Part shown: positions 1 to 10,685 of the stretch, one piece after another | Numbering within the stretch: the stretch's first letter is position 1 | Layout of the letters: each line of letters starts with the position of its first letter | Assembly: GCA_050013235.1 (NCBI GenBank) | Contig: JBEKFQ010000005.1 | Span: forward strand, 1-64,000 | DNA: 64,000 nt | DNA from: RH-AL1 sp050013235 | GTDB taxonomy: Bacteria > Pseudomonadota > Alphaproteobacteria > Rhizobiales > Beijerinckiaceae | Reading direction: 5' to 3' | Notes under the pieces: generated by a model | The model's input: only the letters and a program-made list of their open reading frames with translations | Databases searched by the model: none | What the model was told of the DNA's origin: nothing | Made by a program: the position numbers and the translations under genes

Positions 1-36
1 CGCCTTGCGCTCCTGGAGCGAATCTTCGTCGATCAT
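1..36 (-). CDS. possible start of an unidentified gene running off the left edge
   Basis: An ATG at the inner end opens a 12-codon frame (M-I-D-E-D-S-L-Q-E-R-K-A) that stays open to the window edge. It lies downstream, in the same direction, of the broken acyl-CoA ligase. The ribosome-binding site is weak (GCGGG just upstream). Too little is visible to assign a family; it could equally be chance. Confidence 0.2.
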   Translation of the reverse strand, partial: MIDEDSLQERKA

Positions 37-104
37 CCCGCAACGCTACGACGCCGCGCACTCGCCGGGAATCCCATATCCGTTCCCTTAAAGAACCGAT
101 TCAG

Positions 105-1214
105 CTATTTCCTGACGGGCCCAAAGGGCGCGCTGCCCTGCTTGACCTTTTGATCGTAAAGCGAATCGCCCTCGAGCTTGCCGGTCACTGGCTTGATCGT
201 GCCGGTCGTACCGACGGGACTCGACTCCGTCATGCCCCAGGAGTGGAACACATCCACGCCGAAATCGCGCTCGAACCGGACGATCATGGCCCGTGGGCAA
301 GCGGCGCCGCCGACGGCGACCTGCCTCAACGTGCTGGGCTTCTTTCCGTTGGTGGTCATGTAGTCCAACAGCATGAGCCAGACGGTCGGCACGCCGGCGC
401 TGATGGTGACCCCCTCGGACTCGATCAATTCATAGACCGAGGCGCCGTCGAGCCGGGGGCCCGGCATCACCATTTTAGCGCCGCACATCGGCAAGGCGAA
501 GGGCAAGGCCCAGGCATTGGCGTGGAACATCGGCACGACGCAGAGAGCGGAATCATTGGCACTGGGGCCAATCGATCCTTTCACGCAAACCTGCATGGCG
601 TGCAGCACATTGGATCGGTGGGTATAGAGCACGCCTTTGGGATTTCCCGTCGTGCCCGAGGTATAACACAGGCCCGCGGCGGCGCGCTCGTCGACGGCGG
701 CCCAGACGAAATCGTCATCGGCCTCGGCAAGCCAATCCTCATAGGCGACGGCATTGCGCAAACTGGTTTGCGGCATATGCGCCGCATCGGTCAGCACGAT
801 ATAGCGCTCGATGGAGGGGAGTTCCGGAGCCAGCTTTTCCATCAGCGGCACGAAACAGGCATCGAGCATCAAGAGCCGGTCTTCGGCGTGGTTGACGATC
901 CAGACGATCTGCTCGGCAAAAAGGCGCGGGTTGATGGTGTGACAAATCGCGCCCACGCCGGCAATGGCATACCAAGCTTCGAGATGACGCCAGCTATTCC
1001 AAGCCATCGTCGCGACCCGGTCGCCGGGCTTGATCCCTTCACGCGCAAGGCGCTTGGCCCCGCGCAAAGCGCGCTGGCGCACCGTGGCGTAATCGGTGCG
1101 ATGGATTGGCCCTTCGAGCGAACGCGACACGACCTCTTGCGAGCCATGCTGGGTCGCCGCATGATCGATAATCCGGTGAATCAACAACGGCCAATCTTGC
1201 ATCAAGCCTTGCAT
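105..1214 (-). pseudogene. acyl-CoA ligase (AMP-binding, DmdB-like), C-terminally truncated
   Basis: This ANL-superfamily enzyme would activate a fatty or methylthio-propionic acid with ATP and CoA. The N-terminal part is well kept: the opening MQGLMQDWPLL, the adenylate P-loop YTSGTTGNPKG near residue 184, and the A5 motif GMTESSP near 328. The frame stops after 369 residues, whereas the family runs to about 540. Homologues continue KQG-x-PFG-VEMK; here the text becomes KQGSAPFGPVRK and stops, and none of the three frames beyond resembles the missing C-terminal subdomain with its catalytic lysine. That points to a rearrangement break near position 115 rather than a simple frameshift. The ATG is chosen for its upstream GGGAGAGGG; a GTG nine codons earlier is possible. 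The protein is probably inactive. The substrate is not determined; DmdB-likeness is from memory of the family text. Confidence 0.8.
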
Positions 1215-1459
1215 GAATGCCCTCTCCCTGTCTTCAGCCACCGGTCTTTTTGTTATTTGCAGGCCCTAAAGATACCGGCCGTTTAAGCCGGCATTATGCC
1301 CACCGGATCCGCCAAAAGGCATGCGGCCTGTGGATATGTTTCATGGCGGAACATATTTCGCGCCTCGCCGGTTTTTCGTTTAGCGGCACGTTAACCCCGG
1401 TGCGGGATGTTCGGCATGCGGAGGCGATAAACTCTTCCCGCGTGTATTTCTAGCGTTAA

Positions 1460-1669
1460 GTGAGCTTCACCATGGATACCACCCCGTCGAACGCCGCGAA
1501 GACCGCCCCGAATGGACAGCACGATCTCTTGGCCCGCCTTTACCGGGAAATCGGCATTGCAGCCGTGGCCGCCGCGCTCGAACCCGCTGCTTTGGCGGAA
1601 TTGGCGGTGGGCGAGGATGCAAAGCCCAAACGCGCCACGCGCGCGCGCCGTAACGCCAAAGCCGCCTAA
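1460..1669 (+). CDS. small hypothetical protein
   Basis: A 69-residue frame from GTG, or 65 residues from the ATG at 1472. The middle is a predicted helix rich in alanine and leucine (LLARLYREIGIAAVAAALEP) and the tail is basic, K-R-A-T-R-A-R-R-N-A-K-A-A. It stands alone between divergent neighbours. The amphipathic helix plus basic tail could bind nucleic acid or a partner protein, but I recognise no family. Codon use resembles the surrounding genes, which favours a real gene over chance. Confidence 0.5.
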   Translation: MSFTMDTTPSNAAKTAPNGQHDLLARLYREIGIAAVAAALEPAALAELAVGEDAKPKRATRARRNAKAA

Positions 1670-2078
1670 GCAGGCTTGCGTGGGCTGTCCCACGCCGTAA
1701 TCCGCTTAAATCTTATTTTAGAGCATTCACCACGAAAGTTGCAGACTTTCTTGATCGGCGAATTGCTCTAACTTCTTGGTAAAAGAGCGACTTTTATCGA
1801 AAGACCAAGAAAACGTTTCCGGACTCGGCCGAGGCCCAGCAGCCTGGCCGGCTTTCCCTCGAGGCCTGGTGACAACCTCCCTCAGCTTGGGATCAAACTC
1901 ACCTTTAGACATATTGCCGGAGACGGCCGCCATAAGACACAGGGATCGCCCATGTTTTCTTCTGCCGCGGCGCTTATCTCTTTGTAAGGGTCCTCGAGAC
2001 TCCAGAGTCGCGCTTTATTGAGGGCCTTGCTAGACTTTCCCGGCACGGGCATCCTCCGGTCTCGACGGTAAGGCTGTC
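1670..2078. other. intergenic stretch holding one copy of the dispersed repeat
   Basis: 409 bases without a convincing gene. The left part holds repeat family I (separate entry). A minus-strand frame over 1727-1933 runs through that repeat and has no family-like sequence. The right end supplies the leader of the histone-deacetylase-like gene, with GTAAGG upstream of its ATG. Confidence 0.6.
1718..1805. repeat. dispersed intergenic repeat family I, copy A
   Basis: Outer arms GAGCA/TGCTC enclose an inner stem GAAAGT/ACTTTC around TGCAG, followed by TAACTTCTTGGTAAAAGAGCG. The same nested layout and tail recur at 13703, 21447 and 63415. Confidence 0.7.
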
Positions 2079-3038
2079 ATGAGTGCCAGAAACGAGGATG
2101 CCCCCGTGACCACGCTATTCCTATCGCATCCCGTGAGCCTCGATCACGACACGGGGCCGAACCATCCCGAACGCCCGGACCGGATGCGGGCGATCCAGGC
2201 GGCGATGGCGGATCCGCGTTTCGACGGGCTCGTGCGCGAGGATACGCCCTGGGGTGAATCGCGGGCGATCACGCGGGTCCACCCCGCGAGCTATTTTGCC
2301 GCCATCGAGAAAGCCGCGCCCAAGCAAGGCACGATCGCGCTCGATCATGGGGATACCCTGATGAGCCCCGGCACCTGGTCGGCAATCATGCATGCGGTGG
2401 GCGGCGCCACCTATGCGGTCGATCAGGTGCTGAGCGGCATGCATAAGAACGCCTTCGTCGCGGTGCGCCCGCCGGGACACCATGCCGAAATCGATACGCC
2501 CATGGGCTTTTGTTTCTTCAACACGGCGGCGATCGCGGCGCGCCATGCGCAACGCCTCCACGGTGCCAAGCGCGTCGCCATTGTCGATTTCGACGTGCAT
2601 CACGGCAATGGGACGCAGGCGATCTTTTGGGCCGACCCCACTGTCCTTTACGCCTCGACGCATCAGATGCCGCTATTTCCTGGCACCGGCGCCGTGGACG
2701 AGCGCGGCCTCTACGATCAAATCGTCAATGCGCCGCTGCGCGAAGGCGATGGCGGGGCCGAGTTCCGCGACGCGATGGAAAGCCGGATCTTGCCCGCGCT
2801 GGAAGATTTCGCCCCCGACGTCTTGATCATCTCGGCCGGCTTCGACGCCCACCGGCTCGACCCGCTCGGCGGCCTCCGGCTGGAGGAAGAGGATTACGTC
2901 TGGATCACGGAAAAACTGATCGGCGTCGCAAAACGCCATTCCGGCGGCCGCATCATTTCGATCCTGGAAGGCGGCTACGATTTGGAAGGGCTGTCAAAGT
3001 CGGTAGCCGCTCACGTCGGGGCGTTGATGGAGGCTTGA
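2079..3038 (+). CDS. histone-deacetylase-family zinc amidohydrolase
   Basis: A 319-residue cytosolic member of the AcuC/APAH/HDAC fold, hydrolases that remove acetyl or other acyl groups from amines such as acetyl-polyamines or acetyl-lysine. The signature pieces are present: the double histidine in RPPGHHAE (134-135), the metal-binding D172 and H174 in DFDVHHGNG, and the third ligand D256 in SAGFDAH, so the metal site is intact. The length fits the bacterial family (about 310). The chosen ATG has GTAAGG upstream; a GTG at 2106 begins closer to the family N-terminus (TTLFLSHP) and is a fair alternative. It is followed by a REP-type hairpin and the convergent hppA. The substrate cannot be read from sequence. 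Confidence 0.9.
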   Translation: MSARNEDAPVTTLFLSHPVSLDHDTGPNHPERPDRMRAIQAAMADPRFDGLVREDTPWGESRAITRVHPASYFAAIEKAAPKQGTIALDHGDTLMSPGTWSAIMHAVGGATYAVDQVLSGMHKNAFVAVRPPGHHAEIDTPMGFCFFNTAAIAARHAQRLHGAKRVAIVDFDVHHGNGTQAIFWADPTVLYASTHQMPLFPGTGAVDERGLYDQIVNAPLREGDGGAEFRDAMESRILPALEDFAPDVLIISAGFDAHRLDPLGGLRLEEEDYVWITEKLIGVAKRHSGGRIISILEGGYDLEGLSKSVAAHVGALMEA

Positions 3039-3050
3039 GGGGCACCGCCA

Positions 3051-3093
3051 TTGCGAGTGCAGCGAAGCACATTTTGCTTCGTTGCACTCGCAA
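3051..3093. repeat. REP-type hairpin, family II copy 1
   Basis: Nineteen-base arms, TTGCGAGTGCAGCGAAGCA and its complement with one G-T mismatch, flank CATTT. It lies between two convergent gene ends and closely matches the hairpin at 41178-41231. Confidence 0.8.
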
Positions 3094-3136
3094 GAACGTG
3101 CCCTCCTCCCGCCGAGGCGGGAGAAGGGTAAGATAC

Positions 3137-5287
<2,151 letters not shown>

Positions 5288-5621
5288 CGTCCACACTCTC
5301 CCTGGAATGATCGCATTTTCAGAGAGCCTGCCCCTGGGCACAGACCCCAGGCGGCAAAAACCGCTCTCTTTTGAGGATGTTATGGCATTTTCCCGGCCAC
5401 GCGAGCCAGCAGCTCTCGCGGAAAATACTCGTTATTGTTGGGCGGACCATAGGCGGAAAGCGCCGCCTTTCGCAAATGGCCGAAATACCTATGGATTTGT
5501 GCTGGCAAGATGCGCAAAGCGAGGGCAGACCCCGGCAGAGCCGCTAGCCATGACGGGATGCAAACTGTAAAATGAAGAATCACGGACCGGGCGCTGGCCG
5601 GATCCGGGCGCCGGCCCCGTC
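5288..5621. other. thiL-hppA intergenic region
   Basis: 334 bases between thiL and hppA. Apart from the stem-loop at 5321-5369 and the hppA ribosome-binding site I see nothing recognisable. Short frames here have no family-like text. Confidence 0.5.
5321..5369 (-). promoter_or_regulatory. folded leader element upstream of hppA
   Basis: Read on the minus strand, 49 bases fold into one long arm: AGAGAGC pairs with GCTCTCT, TGCC with GGCA, and CCTGGG with CCCAGG around the loop GTCTGTG, giving 17 base pairs with a GGTTTT bulge. It ends 34 bases before the hppA ATG, so it would lie in the 5' leader if transcription begins upstream. I cannot match it to a known riboswitch class; it may be a regulatory RNA structure or a fortuitous hairpin. 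Confidence 0.45.
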
Positions 5622-6617
5622 TTAGAAATGGCTGAAGCTTCGCACGGCCAAGGCAAGCGCGGCGCCGTCCGAATCGTTGAACCGGGGCGCGGCCTCGCCG
5701 GGGCGCGACGACCCGATACGCGTGACGGCAATGCCCGCTTCTTTCGCGCTGGCCTCGAACGCCTTGGCGCTCGAGGGCGGCACGGCGCAGAGAACTTCAT
5801 AATCGTCGCCGCCAGTGAGGATGGTTTCAATCAGCGCGGGGCTCAATTTGAGGGCGGCCCAGGCGGCCTCGGAAAGCGGCACGCCGTCCACGGATATGTC
5901 CGCGGTCAGGCCCGCGAGGCCCAGCATCTTGCCGAGATCGCCGGCGAGCCCGTCGGACACATCCATGGCCGCGGAGGCATGGGCCTGCAAGGCGGCACGC
6001 AAGGCGAGACGCGGACGCGGCAGGAGATAACGATCTCGCAAATAAGCCGCCGCTTTCTCGCCGAGTACCGCGATCCAAGGCGCATCCAGCCGGTCTTGCA
6101 GACGCAGGCGCAAGCCAATCGCGGCATCGCCAATCGTGCCGGAGACATAGAGAAGATCGCCCGCCCGGGCGCCCGTTCGCGGCACCATGCGGCCCGAGGG
6201 CACCAAACCGAGAACGGTGATCGAGAGGCTCAAAGGCCCCGGCGTCCTAACGGTATCGCCACCGAGCAGCGGGCAGCCGAAATCCTGCGCATCCGCGCCC
6301 AAGCCGTGAGCGAAAGCCTTGAGCCATTCGCCGGTCCAGTCCGTGGGCAGGCCGAGTCCCAGGAGAAAACCCAGCGGCGTCGCGCCCTTGGCCGCGAGAT
6401 CGGAAAGATTGACGCGTAAAGCCTTACGCGCAATCGCATCGGGAGGATCGGCGGCAAAGAAATGCACACCCGCGATCAGCATATCCTTCGATATCACGAG
6501 ATCGTGGCCGGGCCTCGGCGCAATCACCGCCGCATCGTCGCGCAGCCCCAAGCCGCCGGGACCCGCGAGCGGCGCGAACAAGGTGGCGATGAGTTCGTCT
6601 TCGGAAAGGCGGGTCAT
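5622..6617 (-). CDS. thiL: thiamine-monophosphate kinase
   Basis: Phosphorylates thiamine monophosphate to thiamine diphosphate, the last step of cofactor synthesis. The 331-residue protein has the PurM/ThiL-type layout: the N-terminal LRDDAAVI metal/ATP segment, LSDLAAKGATPLGFLLGLGLP, then GGDTVRTPGPLSLSITVLG, and the C-terminal MDVSDGLAGDLGKML and LTGGDDYEVL. The start at MTRLSEDELIA has GGATCC-N6 before the ATG; the 11-residue extension upstream is not family-like. It lies upstream of hppA on the same strand. In many relatives nusB precedes thiL; here nusB sits with the riboflavin genes instead. Confidence 0.95.
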   Translation of the reverse strand: MTRLSEDELIATLFAPLAGPGGLGLRDDAAVIAPRPGHDLVISKDMLIAGVHFFAADPPDAIARKALRVNLSDLAAKGATPLGFLLGLGLPTDWTGEWLKAFAHGLGADAQDFGCPLLGGDTVRTPGPLSLSITVLGLVPSGRMVPRTGARAGDLLYVSGTIGDAAIGLRLRLQDRLDAPWIAVLGEKAAAYLRDRYLLPRPRLALRAALQAHASAAMDVSDGLAGDLGKMLGLAGLTADISVDGVPLSEAAWAALKLSPALIETILTGGDDYEVLCAVPPSSAKAFEASAKEAGIAVTRIGSSRPGEAAPRFNDSDGAALALAVRSFSHF

Positions 6618-6681
6618 GAAATGGATCCAACTTCGGACGTCTATCCTCACCCGTGAAGTGAGGAGGATAAGTCCAACACGC

Positions 6682-7704
6682 TCACCCCTGCCCCTTCAGC
6701 CTTTTCGCCACCTTCACGGCAAAATAAGTCAAGATGCCGTCGCATCCGGCCCGTTTGAAACCGGTGAGGCTTTCCATCATCGCGCGGTCGCCATCGATCC
6801 AGCCGTTTTGCGCGGCGGCCATGATCATCGCATATTCGCCGCTGACCTGGTAGGCGAAGGTGGGGACGGCAAAGCTCTCCTTCACGCGGCGGATGATGTC
6901 GAGATAGGGCATGCCGGGTTTCACCATGACCATATCGGCGCCCTCCTCGATATCGAGCGCCACCTCGCGCAGGGCCTCCTCGGCATTGCCGGGATCCATC
7001 TGATAGGTGCGCTTGTCGCCCACCAGCGTCGCGTTGGTGCCGATGGCATCGCGGAACGGGCCGTAAAAGGCCGAGGCATATTTGGCCGCGTAAGACATGA
7101 TTTGCACGGATTCGAACCCGGCGAAATCGAGCGCGGCGCGGATCGCGGCCACCCGGCCGTCCATCATGTCGGAGGGGGAAATTACATCCGCCCCGGCATA
7201 GGCCTGGTTGACCGCCTGACGCGCGAGAATCCGGACCGTGGGGTCGTTGACGATCTCGTCGCCGCGCATCACGCCGTCATGGCCGTGGCTGGTATAGGGA
7301 TCGAGCGCGACATCGGTAATGAGACCGATCTCCGGCACCTCGGCCTTGATCGCGCGGCAGGTGCGGCAGACGAGATTGCCAGGATTCAGCGCCTCCTTGC
7401 CCAGGGGATCCCGCAAGGACGGATCGGTAAAGGGGAAGAGCGCTATGGCGGGCACGCCGGCCTCCGCCGCCTCGTGCGCCGCCCGCACCGCCTCGTCGAC
7501 GGAATAACGCTCGACGCCGGGCATGGAGGGCACGGGAACCCGCTGCTTCTCGCCGTCGATGATAAAAATCGGCCAGATCAGGTCGTTGGAGGTCACGACA
7601 TGCTCGCGCACGAGACGCCGCGCCCATTCGCTCTTGCGATTGCGCCGGGGCCGGTGGACGAGGCCAAGAGATTCGGAAAGATCGGGCGGCAGGCCGTGGG
7701 TCAT
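6682..7704 (-). CDS. hemB: delta-aminolevulinic acid dehydratase (porphobilinogen synthase)
   Basis: Condenses two 5-aminolevulinate molecules to porphobilinogen in haem synthesis. The 340-residue sequence has both active-site lysines, K208 in SYAAKYASAFYGPFR and K262 in MVKPGMPYLD. The metal loop reads DVALDPYTSHGHDG: the three cysteines of zinc enzymes are replaced by Ala133, Asp135 and Asp143, so this is the magnesium-type enzyme usual in alphaproteobacteria. The chosen ATG has GAGGAGATGAAACC upstream; a 29-residue extension is open but not family-like. It is a single gene, divergent from the hydroquinone reductase and possibly cotranscribed with thiL 64 bases downstream. Confidence 0.97.
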   Translation of the reverse strand: MTHGLPPDLSESLGLVHRPRRNRKSEWARRLVREHVVTSNDLIWPIFIIDGEKQRVPVPSMPGVERYSVDEAVRAAHEAAEAGVPAIALFPFTDPSLRDPLGKEALNPGNLVCRTCRAIKAEVPEIGLITDVALDPYTSHGHDGVMRGDEIVNDPTVRILARQAVNQAYAGADVISPSDMMDGRVAAIRAALDFAGFESVQIMSYAAKYASAFYGPFRDAIGTNATLVGDKRTYQMDPGNAEEALREVALDIEEGADMVMVKPGMPYLDIIRRVKESFAVPTFAYQVSGEYAMIMAAAQNGWIDGDRAMMESLTGFKRAGCDGILTYFAVKVAKRLKGQG

Positions 7705-7847
7705 GGTTTCATCTCCTCGATCGCGCGTGACGCAATTTCCCGACCGGGACTTACACGGTCCCACGTTTGACCGGGATAGGCCGATTTTCAACTTATCCCA
7801 ACTTCATTTGCCCGCGAAGCGCGGAAGCGGTTAAAACCGTCGCCATT

Positions 7848-7868
7848 AGAGCGCGTTCCGCTTAGCTG
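7848..7868. repeat. fragment of repeat family I, inverted
   Basis: TTAGAGCGCGTTCCGCTT here is the reverse complement of the right end of copy B (AAGCGGAACGCGCTCTA at 13799-13815), without the stem-loop part. Confidence 0.45.
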
Positions 7869-7904
7869 GAATCATATGCTCGAGGGATCGCGAAAGGCCA
7901 GACC

Positions 7905-8894
7905 ATGGGTGTACTCGTCGAAGGCATCTGGCACGACCGTGGGTACGCGCAGGATAAGCATGACGGCCGATTCGAGCGGGATGCCGCGAAGTTCCGCAAT
8001 TGGGTGACGGCCGACGGCTCGGCCGGGCCGAGCGGCCGCGCGGGGTTCAAGGCAGAGGCCGGGCGCTACCATCTCTATGCCGCCTATTTCTGCCCCTGGG
8101 CCCATCGCACCTTGATCATGCGCAAGCTGAAAGGCCTCGAAAACCTCGTCACCCTCTCCATCGCGCATTGGCTGATGCGGGAAAACGGCATCACCTTCAA
8201 ACAAGAGGACGATGTCATCCCCGATACCGTCAATGGCGCGGACTATCTCTATCAGGTCTATGCCTTGGCGGATCCGGGCTACGTCGGCCGGGTGACCGTG
8301 CCCGTGCTATGGGACAAACAGACCAAGACCATCGTCTCCAACGAATCCTCGGAAATCATCCGGATGTTCAATTCGGCCTTCGATGGGCTTGGCGCGGCGC
8401 CCGGCGATTATTACCCGGAATCCCAACGGCCCGAGATCGATGCGATCAATGCCCGCGTCTATGACACGATCAACAATGGTGTCTATAAAGCGGGCTTCGC
8501 CACCAGCCAGGCGGCCTACGAGATGGCGGTGTACCCGCTGTTCGACAGTCTGGACTGGCTGGAACGGCACCTTTTTTCCCGCCGCTATCTCCTAGGGGAC
8601 GAAATCACCGAGGCCGACATCCGGCTTGCCACCACGCTTCTGCGCTTCGACATTGTTTACGTCGGCCATTTCAAGTGCAACATCCGCCGCATCATGGATT
8701 ATCCCGCGCTCTCGGCCTATCTCACGGACCTTTCGTCCCTGGAGGCCGTCGCCTCCACGACCAGGACCGATCACATCAAAAACCATTATTATCGCAGCCA
8801 TCCCTGGATCAATCCGACCGGCATCGTGCCCGTGGGGCCGGCCGCGGCGAATTCCTTCCCGACGCATTCTTTCCTGGCGAGACCCCGCGCATGA
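7905..8894 (+). CDS. glutathionyl-hydroquinone reductase (Xi-class GST)
   Basis: Reduces glutathionyl-hydroquinones with glutathione, regenerating free hydroquinones; a cytosolic detoxification enzyme of the YqjG/PcpF/ECM4 family. The 329-residue length and the catalytic cysteine C63 in AAYFCPWAHRTL are typical, as are the conserved VPVLWDK and SNESSEIIRMFN segments of the thioredoxin-like half and the helical C-terminal half ending NHYYRSHPWINPTG. Start at MGVLVEGIWHDRGY. The stop codon overlaps the start of the next gene (ATGA), so the two are translationally coupled. Confidence 0.94.
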   Translation: MGVLVEGIWHDRGYAQDKHDGRFERDAAKFRNWVTADGSAGPSGRAGFKAEAGRYHLYAAYFCPWAHRTLIMRKLKGLENLVTLSIAHWLMRENGITFKQEDDVIPDTVNGADYLYQVYALADPGYVGRVTVPVLWDKQTKTIVSNESSEIIRMFNSAFDGLGAAPGDYYPESQRPEIDAINARVYDTINNGVYKAGFATSQAAYEMAVYPLFDSLDWLERHLFSRRYLLGDEITEADIRLATTLLRFDIVYVGHFKCNIRRIMDYPALSAYLTDLSSLEAVASTTRTDHIKNHYYRSHPWINPTGIVPVGPAAANSFPTHSFLARPRA

Positions 8895-9349
8895 GTCACA
8901 CGAACGCGAGCAGCGAACGGATCAAGCCCGAGGCCTTCGAGGCCGTGCCCGCCATTCGCTTGGGGATCACGCCCCATGAAGCCAATCAAACGCGCTGGGG
9001 CCTGATCCTCGTCGTCTTCATGCGCCTGCTCGCGGGCCTCTGGATCCTTCAGGGCATGGCGCAATGGGCGATGTTTCTGCTGCCGCCAGACGCGATTTTC
9101 GACCGCCAATCGGCCGCGCGCACGGCGGCCATGATCTTCTTTTCGGTCCTCGATCTCCTCGCGGCGGTAGGTCTATGGCTGGCGACGCCCTGGGGCGGCG
9201 TGCTCTGGCTCTTCGCGGCCGTGTCGCAAATCTTCATCAGTTTCACGCTCCCGCATTTTTTTTCCCGGAGCTGGGTCGCCGCCGATGGATTTTTGATCCT
9301 TGTCTATTTCGCTTTGACCTGGCAGGCGGGAAAAGCCACCCGCCCGTGA
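8891..9349 (+). CDS. small membrane protein, DUF6163-like
   Basis: 152 residues with a soluble N-terminus and about four transmembrane helices: near residues 38-60, 78-98, around ATPWGGVLWLFAA, and the last 25 residues. The conserved text RWGLILVVFMRLLAGLWILQ matches what I recall for the DUF6163 family of Rhizobiales, whose function is unknown. The start codon overlaps the stop of the reductase gene upstream; a longer frame upstream is out of phase with that gene and ignored. It precedes ldtR at 395 bases, an arrangement I believe is common in the order. Confidence 0.75.
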   Translation: MSHTNASSERIKPEAFEAVPAIRLGITPHEANQTRWGLILVVFMRLLAGLWILQGMAQWAMFLLPPDAIFDRQSAARTAAMIFFSVLDLLAAVGLWLATPWGGVLWLFAAVSQIFISFTLPHFFSRSWVAADGFLILVYFALTWQAGKATRP

Positions 9350-9744
9350 AAATATTTCGCGGCTTTTCCGCGCATGGTTGGCAAAAGCTGAAGAATCCGG
9401 CCCGCCTAACCCGTGATTCCGGGCGATGGACCCTATCGCCGCCGATCCCAGCATAGCGCCTGGCGTAACATCTGGATAACCACGGCTTTCTGATATTTAT
9501 TGAATCTTCCAACTAAAGGCACAATAAATATTACGTATTTTGCGATCGATAAATGTTTAAGTAATCAATTGACACGTTCCGTTTACAATTATCATTGGTT
9601 TAATTCACAGCTTATTTACGCAATCAGGTAAACTTTCGATTCAGACTGTTGTTTAAACTCGTTTTCATTCGTGGCGCTTATCAATCAATCCATCGTGAAG
9701 CCAAGGCCTTCCGGCGACGGCGGACATTCCAAGGAGCAAACACA
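9350..9744. other. AT-rich intergenic region upstream of ldtR
   Basis: 395 bases; from about 9480 to 9660 the sequence is distinctly AT-rich against the local background, as for a promoter region or long leader. A TTGACA-like promoter candidate is listed separately. No credible frame is present. Confidence 0.5.
9569..9595 (+). promoter_or_regulatory. candidate sigma-70 promoter for ldtR
   Basis: TTGACA at 9569-9574 and TATCAT at 9590-9595, spaced 15 bases (ATCATT gives 16). About 150 bases before the ldtR ATG, inside an AT-rich stretch. The spacing is short, so this is tentative. Confidence 0.35.
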
Positions 9745-10257
9745 ATGAGCGCAGCGCTGAAAATCGAGACAGCCAGCCATTCCAAAGGCGAGACGATCGA
9801 GGTCCGCCCGGTCTATCTCGAAGCCTTGACCCTGGTCGAGCGGCTGCACCGCCGCCTGCTCGATGTGATCAAGGATGAATTCGACCGCCGTGGCCGCAGC
9901 GACGTGAACTCGGTCCAAGCGCTGCTGCTCTATAATATCGGCGACAAGGAACTCACCGCCAGCGAGCTGCGCACGCGGGGCTATTATCTCGGTTCGAACG
10001 TGTCCTACAATGTCAAGAAGCTGGTCGAGATGGGTTATCTCCATCATTCCCGCTCGCGCTTGGACCGCCGCTCCGTGCGCATCAGCCTGACGGAAACGGG
10101 CCGCGAGGTTCACCAGATCGTCAGCGGTCTCTACGACAAGCATAGCGCGACGGTCGAGCAGATCGGCGGCATTTCCAGCGGCGAATTCGCCAACCTCAAT
10201 CAGGCGCTGGTTCGCCTCGAGCGTTTCTGGACCGATCAAATCCGCTTCCGGCTCTGA
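9745..10257 (+). CDS. ldtR: MarR-family regulator LdtR
   Basis: A winged-helix dimeric repressor or activator of 170 residues. The DNA-binding part runs from about residue 50 to 125: ALLLYNIGDKELTASELR, then YYLGSNVSYNVKKLVEMGYL and the wing HHSRSRLDRRSVRISLTE. It matches the LdtR type described in Liberibacter and other Rhizobiales, which controls an L,D-transpeptidase gene and stress tolerance. The adjacent downstream gene here is indeed an L,D-transpeptidase. The ATG has AAGGAGCAAACACA upstream, so the longer in-frame extension is rejected. It is probably expressed from its own promoter in the AT-rich upstream region. Confidence 0.88.
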   Translation: MSAALKIETASHSKGETIEVRPVYLEALTLVERLHRRLLDVIKDEFDRRGRSDVNSVQALLLYNIGDKELTASELRTRGYYLGSNVSYNVKKLVEMGYLHHSRSRLDRRSVRISLTETGREVHQIVSGLYDKHSATVEQIGGISSGEFANLNQALVRLERFWTDQIRFRL

Positions 10258-10685
10258 TAAATCCACCCCGGCCTCAGTACCGGGGTGACGAAAGACTTAT
10301 TTTTCAACGGATGAGCGCGTTTCGCTAGGGCTTCCAGCTCTCCCAGGACGCGCTCCAGGCATTTTTCGAGAACGTTGGACCTGACCGGAATTCGGGTTCC
10401 ACGCGCGGAAGGCGTAAAGCCTCTTCCGCATTGAACGTCCGGCCAGCTTATCCCTGTGAGCTGCGCTGGACGTTTGTTTGAAAAGCTCCAGCAGAGCTGT
10501 GCCATCATGGCAACAGACCGGCAAATGCCGCCTTATTTATCCGCTCCGGCCTTGGTTGCCACAAAATGGCCGTGCGTTTGCGGCTTGTTAAATGCCGTTG
10601 AGTATCCCTAAACAATCGCTGAAAAGGGCGCGTGCCAGTGTCATGCGCCAATTGTCCTGTCCCTTGTGACGGGAATCTGGAGTCC
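10258..10685. other. ldtR-ldt intergenic region
   Basis: 428 bases without a credible gene. It begins with the hairpin listed at 10264-10287 and has another imperfect hairpin (GCGGAAGGC...CTTCCGC) near 10407-10431. The end carries CTGGAG just before the transpeptidase ATG. LdtR sites would be expected here, but I cannot identify one. Confidence 0.5.
10264..10287 (+). terminator. hairpin after ldtR
   Basis: Perfect eight-base arms CACCCCGG and CCGGGGTG around CCTCAGTA, six bases after the ldtR stop. There is only a weak T run (ATTTTTC) about 12 bases later, so termination may be inefficient. Confidence 0.45.

Noticed and set aside
150..1286. Long plus-strand frame opposite the acyl-CoA ligase
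   Set aside because: It mirrors a recognisable minus-strand enzyme, and its translation is histidine/glycine/arginine-rich with no family text. The same holds for the long opposite-strand frames over hppA, clpA, tig, glyA and ldt.
1727..1933. Minus-strand frame of 68 residues
   Set aside because: It runs through repeat family I, and the encoded text has no resemblance to a protein family.
10236..10524. Two short minus-strand frames after ldtR
   Set aside because: They lie in a gap with hairpins, start without ribosome sites and have no family-like sequence.
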